Positions 1 through 6,308 are shown, numbered from the stretch's first letter. The stretch is 7,911 nt of DNA from Candidatus Sulfopaludibacter sp. SbA3 (GCA_945900935.1 CAMDKT010000264.1:1-7911), one strand, 5' to 3'. Made by a program: numbers and translations. Notes: generated by a model not told the origin, from the letters alone.

Positions 1-312
1 CTCCACCGCTGCATCACCACGCACTGGAACCTCGCCCTCATCTCCGCCGGCCACAAGCCCAACGGCAATCTCGCGCCCGAACTCCATGAACTCAAAGCCA
101 TGGCCGACGCCTCCGCCGAACTCCTTGCCGGCAACGGTCTCGTTCCCAAAATGAACCGCGAAATCGACCGCCTTCAGCAAACCCTCGCCCGCGCCGAGCG
201 CCGCCTCAAGTTCATCCACGCCAATTTCCCGGACTTCGCCCCCGCCCGCCACAAACGAACCGAAGAAAAAGAGGAAGAAAACGTTGCAAACGAAGGACTT
301 AACGAAACTTAA
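1..312 (+). CDS. Partial uncharacterised protein with coiled-coil-like C-terminus, upstream of the terminase (5' end outside window)
   Basis: The frame is open from the first base of the window, so the N-terminus lies outside. It ends at a TAA at 310-312. The first in-window ATG (100) lies inside the frame and is probably not the true start, because the 33 codons before it are equally coding-like, with mostly C-ending codons. About 103 residues are visible. The middle (from MNREIDRLQQ through ARAERRLKF) is a charged amphipathic helix that could form a coiled coil. The tail is rich in Glu and Lys. I do not recognise the family. Its place just before a terminase large subunit is where a small terminase subunit or DNA-recognition protein usually sits, but no helix-turn-helix is evident in this part, so that role is inference. 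Coding-like sequence continues in the same frame after the stop (313-480), so this may be the front of an interrupted gene. Confidence 0.55.
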   Translation, partial: LHRCITTHWNLALISAGHKPNGNLAPELHELKAMADASAELLAGNGLVPKMNREIDRLQQTLARAERRLKFIHANFPDFAPARHKRTEEKEEENVANEGLNET

Positions 313-480
313 CCCGAAAAAGACGAAAACGAGCTACCCCCCATTTTCACCTCCGAAAACGTCCCGGAAGTCATCGAAGCCTACAAAAGCGAGTTCCCCG
401 GCCGCCGCATCGTCATCGTCCCCCAAGAAAACTTGAGCTACGACGACAACATGCCCAAGGCGCCCAGAAAGGCGAAATAA
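313..480 (+). pseudogene. In-frame coding-like continuation of the upstream gene after a TAA
   Basis: Directly after the TAA at 310-312, the same frame runs 55 further codons to a TAA at 478-480. The translation looks like real protein (IFTSENVPEVIEAYKSEF, then RRIVIVPQENLSYDD) and uses the same C-ending codons as its neighbours. The only start-like codons are a TTG and an ATG close to the 3' end, so it is unlikely to be a separate gene. The stretch ends 5 bases before the ATG of the terminase ATPase, the usual spacing for two cotranscribed genes, which suggests the ancestral gene ended at 480. The TAA is one C-to-T change from CAA (Gln). Nonsense mutation, readthrough and sequencing error all fit; I favour a nonsense mutation. 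Confidence 0.45.
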
Positions 481-485
481 AAACC

Positions 486-1328
486 ATGACCAACCGGGCC
501 AAATGGAACGACATCCTCCAGCCGACAAGAGAACTGCGTTCAGACGCCCCCCACGGGCCCCCGTTCACCACAAAACTGCTATACCCAGCCACGCCCGAAC
601 TCCATAACCCCGAACCCACAAAAACCTCCGAATGGGCCAAAATCCGCCTCGATTTTCACCCCAGCCCCAAACAGGCCGAAGTCCTCGACTCCGCCGCCAA
701 ATACCTCATGCTCTGCTGCAACCGCCAATGGGGCAAAACCACCACCATCGCCATCAAGGCCCTCCACGAAGCCCTCAAAACGCCCAGTCTCAAAATCGTC
801 ATCATCTCCCGCTGCCGGGAGCAAGCCGGCATTCTCATCGAACACGCCACCGATTTCGCCATCGCCCTCGGCCACCCCGTCCGTCGCGTCCTCGGCCAGT
901 CTTTTTCTCTCAAATTGCCCAATTTGAGCAGCATCTGCGCCGTCCCCCACACCAGCGACACCAGCGTCGGCCGCACCGCCAAAATCCTCATCGTCGACGA
1001 AGCCGCCCTCGTCAAAGACGAAGTCTACTTCTCCGTCTCCCCCTTCGTCGCCCGCACCCACGGCAGAATCTGGCTCCTCTCCACCCCCACCAGCCAAGCC
1101 GGCTACTTCTACAACTACTGGCACGACAAAACCGCCGACTGGCAACGCATCTTCTCCAACATCCACGACTGCCCCGAAATCGACCGCCAATTCCTCGAAA
1201 TGCAACGCCGCGCCAACCCCGTCAAATACCAGCAGGACTTCCTCTGCGAGTTCGTCCAACCCGCCAACCGCCTCTGCTCCCGCGAATTCGTCCGCTCCAT
1301 TCTGCGCAAAAAAGATCAAATTTCCTAG
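486..1328 (+). CDS. Terminase large subunit, ATPase half (TerL N-terminal domain)
   Basis: This 280-residue protein is the motor half of a phage/prophage terminase large subunit, which hydrolyses ATP to move DNA into procapsids. About 55 poorly conserved residues precede the core. The core has an adenine-binding-type Gln in HPSPKQAEVL (residues 58-67), a Walker A CNRQWGKTT (78-86), a Walker B ILIVDEA (167-173, with D171 and E172), a coupling motif LLSTPT (197-202), and the YQQDFLCEF segment (248-256) that ends TerL ATPase domains. A full TerL would continue into a nuclease. Here a TAG at 1326-1328 ends the protein after residue 280, and the nuclease follows in the same frame as a separate ORF. 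The chosen ATG lies 5 bases after the TAA at 478-480; the only SD-like sequence (AAAGG, 468-472) is weak and distant, so coupling to the upstream gene is likely. No portal or capsid gene is visible in the window. Confidence 0.85.
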   Translation: MTNRAKWNDILQPTRELRSDAPHGPPFTTKLLYPATPELHNPEPTKTSEWAKIRLDFHPSPKQAEVLDSAAKYLMLCCNRQWGKTTTIAIKALHEALKTPSLKIVIISRCREQAGILIEHATDFAIALGHPVRRVLGQSFSLKLPNLSSICAVPHTSDTSVGRTAKILIVDEAALVKDEVYFSVSPFVARTHGRIWLLSTPTSQAGYFYNYWHDKTADWQRIFSNIHDCPEIDRQFLEMQRRANPVKYQQDFLCEFVQPANRLCSREFVRSILRKKDQIS

Positions 1329-1331
1329 GAG
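1327..1331 (+). promoter_or_regulatory. Shine-Dalgarno AGGAG overlapping the TAG stop of the ATPase ORF
   Basis: AGGAG begins inside the TAG at 1326-1328 and sits 6 bases before the ATG at 1338, which is near-ideal spacing. It supports independent or coupled initiation of the nuclease ORF rather than a dead fragment. The stop and this binding site share bases, so one substitution turning TAG into CAG would restore a single full-length TerL while keeping AGGAG. Confidence 0.75.
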
Positions 1332-1337
1332 AACCTC

Positions 1338-2057
1338 ATGTCACATCCCATCGAAAACGGCGCAGGCCTCGTCAGTTTTGTACCCGGTCGAACCCGCCAG
1401 CCCGAGCCCAAAGCCTACAACGGTCTCGACCTCGGCCGCCGCAAGGACCACTCCGCCCTCGCCGGCCTCGATCTCCTCTGGTTCCCGCGCGGCCATTGCC
1501 CCGTCACCTACGCCCATCTCTACCAGCCGCGCCTCGACATCCGCTCTCTCACCCGTTTCCCCTACGGAACCGATTACGACGACCTGCACACCCTCGTCTC
1601 CAAACACCTCGAACTCCGCTCGCAAAAGCAGGAACTCGTCATCGACGCCGGCGGCCCCGGCCTGCCCATGGTCGACCGTCTCCGCAACACCCTCACCGCC
1701 AACGTCGCCATTCGCCCGGTCTTCATCACCGGCGGAAAAGTCGAAAACACCCTCAGCGGCGGCTACGTCTCCATCCCGCGCCGCTCGCTCATCACCACCC
1801 TTTTGCTCGTCATCGACGCCCATTCCCTCACCTGTAAAGAAGGCCTCGAACACTGGGATATCTTCGAAGACGAACTCATCGAACTCCGCGGTGACACCTC
1901 CCATCCCGCCTCCTCCAGCGGCCACGACGACCTCGTGATGGCCCTCGCCCTAGCCGTCAGCGCCGCCGTCCGCGACACCCCCCAACTCCTCCCCCCATCG
2001 GACGAGCGAAAGGCCGATGGCCTCCGCTTCGGCTTCATCGACAAACCCCTCTTCTAA
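1338..2057 (+). CDS. Terminase large subunit, nuclease half (RNase H-fold domain)
   Basis: This 239-residue protein matches the C-terminal nuclease domain of terminase large subunits, a two-metal RNase H-like fold that cuts concatemeric DNA. The expected acidic clusters appear in order: GLDLGRRKDHSAL (residues 29-41, first Asp D31), ELVIDAGGPG (99-108, D103), and GHDDLVMALALAV (195-207, D197 and D198). All three active-site carboxylate regions are therefore present. The ORF lies in the same frame as the ATPase ORF, with only TAG GAG AAC CTC between that ORF and this ATG. It has its own SD (AGGAG, 1327-1331). Together the halves would make a protein of about 523 residues, a normal TerL length. 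The two could act as separate subunits, be the product of a recent nonsense mutation, or belong to a domesticated cassette. The domain call is firm; the present biological role is unknown. Confidence 0.85.
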   Translation: MSHPIENGAGLVSFVPGRTRQPEPKAYNGLDLGRRKDHSALAGLDLLWFPRGHCPVTYAHLYQPRLDIRSLTRFPYGTDYDDLHTLVSKHLELRSQKQELVIDAGGPGLPMVDRLRNTLTANVAIRPVFITGGKVENTLSGGYVSIPRRSLITTLLLVIDAHSLTCKEGLEHWDIFEDELIELRGDTSHPASSSGHDDLVMALALAVSAAVRDTPQLLPPSDERKADGLRFGFIDKPLF

Positions 2058-2060
2058 AAT

Positions 2061-2114
2061 AGGTGTCACCCAGTGTCAGGCAGTGTCAGGCAGTGTCAGG
2101 CAGTGTCAGGCACC
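2061..2114 (+). repeat. Tandem decamer array, CAGTGTCAGG x4 plus one diverged copy
   Basis: Four perfect copies of CAGTGTCAGG fill 2071-2110. A diverged copy, AGGTGTCACC, precedes them at 2061-2070, and a partial CA follows. The core GTGTCA therefore occurs five times at exactly 10-bp steps (2063, 2073, 2083, 2093, 2103), roughly one helical turn apart on one DNA face. The outer edges, GGTG (2062-2065) and CACC (2111-2114), are complementary. The array starts 4 bp after the nuclease stop and ends 77 bp before the next start codon. A period of 10 is not a multiple of three, which argues against a coding repeat. It could be a protein-binding array, a REP-like extragenic element, or simple slippage expansion. 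Confidence 0.9.
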
Positions 2115-2123
2115 AATTAATTG
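2114..2123. promoter_or_regulatory. Perfect 10-bp palindrome CAATTAATTG
   Basis: The palindrome directly follows the decamer array in the intergenic region before the oxidoreductase cluster. It is AT-only apart from the outer C and G, in otherwise GC-rich DNA. It could be an operator half-site or be chance. No convincing -35/-10 pair is placed around it. Confidence 0.3.
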
Positions 2124-2177
2124 CCTCGCGCTTCCGTACCCGGACGCGCCCGGCCCAAACAAATCATACAATCGAAA

Positions 2178-2182
2178 AGGAG
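2178..2182 (+). promoter_or_regulatory. Shine-Dalgarno AGGAG that fixes the oxidoreductase start at 2192
   Basis: AGGAG (within AAAAGGAGA) lies 9 bases before the ATG at 2192. This decides against the longer in-frame GTG start at 2063, which would translate the decamer array and bury the twin-arginine signal about 43 residues inside the protein. Confidence 0.75.
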
Positions 2183-2191
2183 ACACAAACC

Positions 2192-3505
2192 ATGCCCACC
2201 CGCCGCCGCTTCCTCGCCACCGCCGCCGCCCCTGCCGTTTTGGCCCAAACCAAGCCAAACGACAAGATCCGTATCGCCCTCATCGGCGCAGGCGGCATGG
2301 GTTCCGGCGACGTCACATCCTCCCTTTCCACCGGCGATTCCGAACTCGTAGCCGTCGCCGACATCTACGACGGCCGCCTCACCCGCGCCAAGGAAATCTG
2401 GGGCGCTCATATCCAAACCACTCGCGATTACCGCGAAATCCTCGCCAAAAAAGACATCGACGCCGTCATCGTCGCCACCCCAGATCACTGGCACGCCCGC
2501 ATCGCCGTCGATGCCATGAACGCCGGAAAAGACGTCTATGTCGAAAAGCCCATGGTCCAGAAGGTAGCCGACGGCCACTTAGTCATCGAAGCCGCCAAAA
2601 AGACAAATCGCATCTTACAATTCGGCAGCCAGCGTGTATCTTCTATTATCTACGACAAAGCCCGTGAGTTACTCGCCCAAGGCGCAATCGGCGAACTCAA
2701 TCTGGTCGAAGCCTGGTGGGATCGTAACTCCGCCATCGGCGCTTGGCAATACTCCATCCCGCCCGATGCCTCCCCCGCTAACATCGATTGGGATCGCTAT
2801 CTCGGCAGCGCCCCCAAACGTCCCTTCGAACCCGTCCGCCTCTTCCGCTGGCGTAACTACCAGGACTACGGCACCGGCGTCGCCGGCGACCTATTCGTCC
2901 ACCTCTTCTCCGGCCTCCATTTCATCACCGGAGCACAAGGACCCGAACGCGTTTTCGCCACCGGAGGCCTCCGCTATTGGAAGGATGGCCGCGACGTTCC
3001 CGACATCATGATGGGCATCTATGACTACCCCGCCCATCGCAATATGCCCGCGTTTAACCTCGCTTTGCGCGTCAATTTCGTCAACGGCGCAGGCGAAACC
3101 AGCGGCTTCCGCTTCGTGGGCTCCGAAGGAATCATGACCGTCGGCTCCACCGTCACCCTCGCCAAAGTCAACCGCGAATCCGAGCCCGGCTACACCATCG
3201 GCACTTTCCCGCGTAACGTCCAGGACAACTTCCTCAAGGCCTACCGCGACAAATATCCCCCCAAAAAACCCTCCGCCAATGGCATGTTGCCACAAGCTGA
3301 AGATACCTTCCGCGCGCCCCGGAATTACAGCGATCACTTCGACCACCACCGTAACTTCCTGGCCGCCGTCCGGTCACGCAAACCAGTAATTGAGGATGCC
3401 CTTTTCGGACTGAGAGCCGCCGGTCCTGCGCTGCTCAGTAACCGCAGTTACTTCGAGAAACAAACGTTCAACTGGAATGCCGCGAAATGCGAAGTCAAGT
3501 CATAA
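2192..3505 (+). CDS. Tat-exported Gfo/Idh/MocA family oxidoreductase
   Basis: This 437-residue NAD(P)-dependent dehydrogenase belongs to the Gfo/Idh/MocA family, which acts on sugars, cyclitols and their derivatives; the substrate is not evident. The N-terminus MPTRRRFLATAAAPAVLAQT is a twin-arginine signal with a short hydrophobic stretch and a likely cleavage after VLA, so it is probably exported folded with its cofactor. The Rossmann domain follows: IALIGAGGMG (28-37, dinucleotide binding), VADIYDGR (55-62), VIVATPDHWHARIA (92-105) and the family hallmark EKP (118-120). The C-terminal alpha/beta domain includes YGTGVAGDLFVHLFSGLH (226-243), whose D233 and H237 sit where the family has its active-site acid and His. 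Start and signal agree with the SD at 2178-2182. It overlaps the next gene by 19 bp and is a close paralogue of the oxidoreductase at 5040-6308. Family assignment is sure; function is general. Confidence 0.93.
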   Translation: MPTRRRFLATAAAPAVLAQTKPNDKIRIALIGAGGMGSGDVTSSLSTGDSELVAVADIYDGRLTRAKEIWGAHIQTTRDYREILAKKDIDAVIVATPDHWHARIAVDAMNAGKDVYVEKPMVQKVADGHLVIEAAKKTNRILQFGSQRVSSIIYDKARELLAQGAIGELNLVEAWWDRNSAIGAWQYSIPPDASPANIDWDRYLGSAPKRPFEPVRLFRWRNYQDYGTGVAGDLFVHLFSGLHFITGAQGPERVFATGGLRYWKDGRDVPDIMMGIYDYPAHRNMPAFNLALRVNFVNGAGETSGFRFVGSEGIMTVGSTVTLAKVNRESEPGYTIGTFPRNVQDNFLKAYRDKYPPKKPSANGMLPQAEDTFRAPRNYSDHFDHHRNFLAAVRSRKPVIEDALFGLRAAGPALLSNRSYFEKQTFNWNAAKCEVKS

Positions 3506-5037
3506 CGGCGATATTACTCGCCGCCTCGTCACTCCCTGCTCAAACTTACACCCGAAGTGTGTCCAAAATTGGCTTCCGCGCCATCGGCATTCCCGCCGCC
3601 GGACAACATACGCATGCCCGCCTCCGGACCTCCATCGACGCCCAAACCTGGACCCCCTGGCAGGACTTCACCACTGACCCCGAATCCGGCTCGCTCATCT
3701 GGCTCGACGCCCCGGCAAACCACGCCGAAATCCAGGGCCTGCCCCAAAATACCCGCGTCCTCCTGATCGATCCCGGCGTCACCCCCCGCCAAGCCGCCGC
3801 CGGCGACCTTGCAATCCAGGGCCGCGCCCAGTGGTGTCCCGCGCCATTCTCCTGCCCCAAAGCCGCCAGCCCGTCCACCGCCACGCCCACCCATCTGATC
3901 GTCCATCACACCGCCAGCGCCAACACCGCCACCGACTGGCCCGCCGTCATGCGCAGCTTCTGGGAACTCCACGTCAAAGGCAACGGCTGGGCCGACATTG
4001 GCTATAATTTCCTCATCGACCCCACCGGCGTCGCCTGGGAAGGCCGCGGCGACGGCATCCTCGGTGCCCACTTCTCCGGTGTCAACACCGCCACCACCGG
4101 CATCTCTATGATCGGCACTTTCACCCGTCAAGCCCCCTCCAAACCAGCCCTCGACAAGCTTGTCGATCTCCTCACCTGGCAGGCCCGCCGCTACAATTTG
4201 GACCCCTACGCCCAAACCCTACACGCCGCCAGCCGCCTGGAACTCAACGTCATCAGCGGCCATCGCGACGCCGGTCTCTCACCCCTCGCCAGCGGCCGCA
4301 CCGAGTGCCCCGGAGTCGCGCTCTACCCTCTCCTCCCGGCCATTCGCGAACAGGTCTGCCGCAACATCGAAGGCTGTCTGCCAGCCGCGGCCCGGCCCAA
4401 TTCCTGCGCCGCCGCCGCCGACCCTTGCCTCTCCCGTTACGGCGTCGTCAACAGCGCCAACTTTGACCCTCGCCCCGTAGCCCGCGGTTCCATCGCCAGT
4501 GTCTTCGGCGCAAACCTCGACAACCTGACCGCAACCGTTAACAACCGCCCCGCCGCCATCGCCGGGGCTACTCCAAACCAACTGAACCTCCTCATCCCAG
4601 CCAACACCGAGCCCGGCACCAGCCGCCTCCAACTCCTCGATGGAGCCACCGTGAAAGCGGAGCGCCTGATCTGGGTCACCGAAACCGCCCCCGCCCTCTA
4701 TGCCGCGCTCAATCATGACGATCAGACTCTCAACACGCCATCCGCGCCCGTCGCCCCCGGCCGTCCGTTAGCCATTTACCTCGCCGGAGCCCAGTCAAAC
4801 CAGCCCTGGACCGCCACGCTCGGCCCCCACTCCGCCGAAACCCTGTACCTCGGCCAAGCACCAGGCTTCCCCGGCCTCTGGCAGGCCAACATTACGGTTC
4901 CGGCAGCCATTCCGCCCGGCTCCCACGCACTGACGATAACGATCTCCGGCGTCCCCGCCGCCCCGGTTCCAATCGAGGTGGGCCGCCCTGCCGGCACCGA
5001 ATACCAAACCGTCCCCATCCATCGAAAGGTGAACTAA
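3487..5037 (+). CDS. Secreted PGRP/Amidase_2 N-acetylmuramoyl-L-alanine amidase with TIGR03437-like C-terminal domain
   Basis: This 516-residue protein is predicted to cut the amide bond between MurNAc and the stem peptide of peptidoglycan. MRSQVITAILLAASSLPAQ is a Sec-type signal peptide. A beta-rich N-terminal region (about 20-115, including TWTPWQDF) resembles the front of bacterial PGRP proteins. The amidase domain spans about 134-290, with zinc ligands H140 or H141 (IVHHTA), H259 (ISGHRDA) and C274 (TECPG), and catalytic-type Y173 in GYNFLIDPTG, so it looks active. A Cys-rich linker (C291, C297, C307, C314) leads to a domain at about 318-500 that opens with GVVNSANF and contains SIASVFGANL, typical of the TIGR03437 domain common in Solibacter. 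The start overlaps the end of the preceding gene by 19 bp, and the next gene begins 2 bp after the stop, indicating an operon. Substrate could be its own wall, other bacteria or debris. Confidence 0.92.
   Translation: MRSQVITAILLAASSLPAQTYTRSVSKIGFRAIGIPAAGQHTHARLRTSIDAQTWTPWQDFTTDPESGSLIWLDAPANHAEIQGLPQNTRVLLIDPGVTPRQAAAGDLAIQGRAQWCPAPFSCPKAASPSTATPTHLIVHHTASANTATDWPAVMRSFWELHVKGNGWADIGYNFLIDPTGVAWEGRGDGILGAHFSGVNTATTGISMIGTFTRQAPSKPALDKLVDLLTWQARRYNLDPYAQTLHAASRLELNVISGHRDAGLSPLASGRTECPGVALYPLLPAIREQVCRNIEGCLPAAARPNSCAAAADPCLSRYGVVNSANFDPRPVARGSIASVFGANLDNLTATVNNRPAAIAGATPNQLNLLIPANTEPGTSRLQLLDGATVKAERLIWVTETAPALYAALNHDDQTLNTPSAPVAPGRPLAIYLAGAQSNQPWTATLGPHSAETLYLGQAPGFPGLWQANITVPAAIPPGSHALTITISGVPAAPVPIEVGRPAGTEYQTVPIHRKVN
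5025..5032 (+). promoter_or_regulatory. Shine-Dalgarno-like AAAGGTGA before the second oxidoreductase
   Basis: AAAGGTGA lies inside the last codons of the amidase gene, 7 bases before the ATG at 5040. It supports that start, and therefore the absence of an export signal on the second oxidoreductase. Confidence 0.5.
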
Positions 5038-5039
5038 CC

Positions 5040-6308
5040 ATGGCCTCTCCAAACGACAAAATCCGCTTCGCTCTCATCGGCGCAGGTGGCATGGGTACCG
5101 GTGACGCCACCGACTGCCTCGGCCTCGGCGGCACCGAAATCGCCGCCGTCGGCGACATCTACGAAGGCCGTCTCGAACGCGCGAAAGAACGCTGGGGCAC
5201 CCAGCTCTTCACAACCCGCGACTACCGCGAAATCCTCGCCAAAAAGGACATCGACGCCGTCATCGTCGCCACCCCCGACCACTGGCACGCCCAAATCGCC
5301 CACCACGCCCTCATGGCCGGCAAAGACGTCTATGTCGAAAAGCCCATGGTCCACAAGTTCCCAGAGTGCAAAATGCTCATGGACGCCCAGGCCAAAAGCG
5401 GCCGCATCCTCCAGGTCGGCAGCCAATACGCCAGCGCCATGGTCTTCCTCAAAGCCCGGCAACTCATCCAGCAGGGTGCCCTCGGCGAGCTCAATCTCGT
5501 CGAAGCCTGGCTCGACCGCAATACCGCTCTCGGCGCATGGCAGTACTCTCTGCCCGGTCCCGATGCCACTCCCGAACGCATCGATTGGGACCGATTCCTC
5601 GGCAATGCCCCCAAACATCCCTTCGACCCAATCCGGCTCTTCCGCTGGCGAAATTATCGCGATTACGGCACCGGCGTCAGCGGCGACTTATTCGTCCACT
5701 TACTAACTGGACTCCATGTCGCCACGAACAGCCTCGGCCCCAGCCGCATCTACGCCACCGGCGGCGTCCGCTATTGGAAGGATGGCCGCGACGCCTACGA
5801 TGTCGTCCTGGCTCTCATGGACTACCCAAAGACCGAACGGCACTCCGAATTCACCTTCGCCCTCCGCGTCAACCTTGCCAGCGGCGCCGCCCCTCCCGAA
5901 CGCTTCGGCCTCAAGTTCGTCGGCAGCGAAGGCACCATGGAAGTCACCATGAACGGCGTGACCCTCGACCGTAAACCCCGCGAAGCCGAGCCCGGTACGA
6001 CGATCGACAACTTTGACATGGCGACCCAAAAGAAGATCCTCGACGCCTATCGCCAAAAGTACCCCTCGCAAAGGGCCACACCGGACGCCATGCGCCCCGA
6101 CGGTTCCGATCGCTTCACGCCGCCGCGCGGCCACAACGCCCACGTCGATCATCTCCAAAACTGGGTCAGCGCCCTCCGCTCCCGTAAGCCGTTCTTCGAG
6201 GACGCGACGTTCGGCTCCCGCACCGCCGGACCCAGCCTGGCCGTTAACTTAAGCCTCGAAACGCAGAGGGCCATTCACTGGGACCCAAATAACATCAGAC
6301 TCATCTGA
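5040..6308 (+). CDS. Gfo/Idh/MocA family oxidoreductase, signal-less paralogue
   Basis: This 422-residue member of the same family as the gene at 2192 is clearly a duplicate: long stretches such as DYREILAKKDIDAVIVATPD, GKDVYVEKPMV and GAWQYS are shared. Motifs are GAGGMG (14-19), the EKP signature (100-102) and GTGVSGDLFVHLLTGLH (210-226, with D215 and H220). It begins MASPNDKIRFAL, lining up with PNDKIRIAL just after the Tat signal of the first copy, so this copy should stay in the cytoplasm. The ATG is 2 bp after the amidase stop with an SD-like AAAGGTGA at 5025-5032, and the frame just upstream offers no twin-arginine signal. Gene order places the pair either side of an exported amidase. 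One copy may oxidise a substrate in the periplasm and the other a related substrate inside, but this is inference. The gene ends with TGA, 54 bp from a convergent gene. Confidence 0.93.
   Translation: MASPNDKIRFALIGAGGMGTGDATDCLGLGGTEIAAVGDIYEGRLERAKERWGTQLFTTRDYREILAKKDIDAVIVATPDHWHAQIAHHALMAGKDVYVEKPMVHKFPECKMLMDAQAKSGRILQVGSQYASAMVFLKARQLIQQGALGELNLVEAWLDRNTALGAWQYSLPGPDATPERIDWDRFLGNAPKHPFDPIRLFRWRNYRDYGTGVSGDLFVHLLTGLHVATNSLGPSRIYATGGVRYWKDGRDAYDVVLALMDYPKTERHSEFTFALRVNLASGAAPPERFGLKFVGSEGTMEVTMNGVTLDRKPREAEPGTTIDNFDMATQKKILDAYRQKYPSQRATPDAMRPDGSDRFTPPRGHNAHVDHLQNWVSALRSRKPFFEDATFGSRTAGPSLAVNLSLETQRAIHWDPNNIRLI

Noticed and set aside
579..1319. Antisense ORF of 246 codons under the ATPase gene
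   Set aside because: A Gly/Ala/Val/Asp-rich composition mirrors the codon bias of the sense gene, with no recognisable motif or ribosome binding site.
310..1328. Reassignment of stop codons to Gln in the phage-derived cassette
   Set aside because: One interruption is TAA and the other TAG, while TAA also terminates the upstream frame at 478 and the nuclease at 2055. No single known recoding fits.
632..1837. Long plus-strand ORF (401 codons) spanning the stop between the terminase halves
   Set aside because: Its product is dominated by Arg, Pro and His with no motifs, as expected for a shifted frame of C-rich coding DNA. The overlapping frame carries clear terminase motifs.
2144..2172. Promoter with -10 TACAAT (2167-2172) before the oxidoreductase cluster
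   Set aside because: No acceptable -35 lies 16-18 bp upstream, and the -10 nearly abuts the ribosome binding site.
2063..2191. In-frame GTG start giving the first oxidoreductase 43 extra residues
   Set aside because: It would translate the decamer array, has no good ribosome binding site, and would bury the Tat signal. The ATG at 2192 has an SD at 2178-2182.
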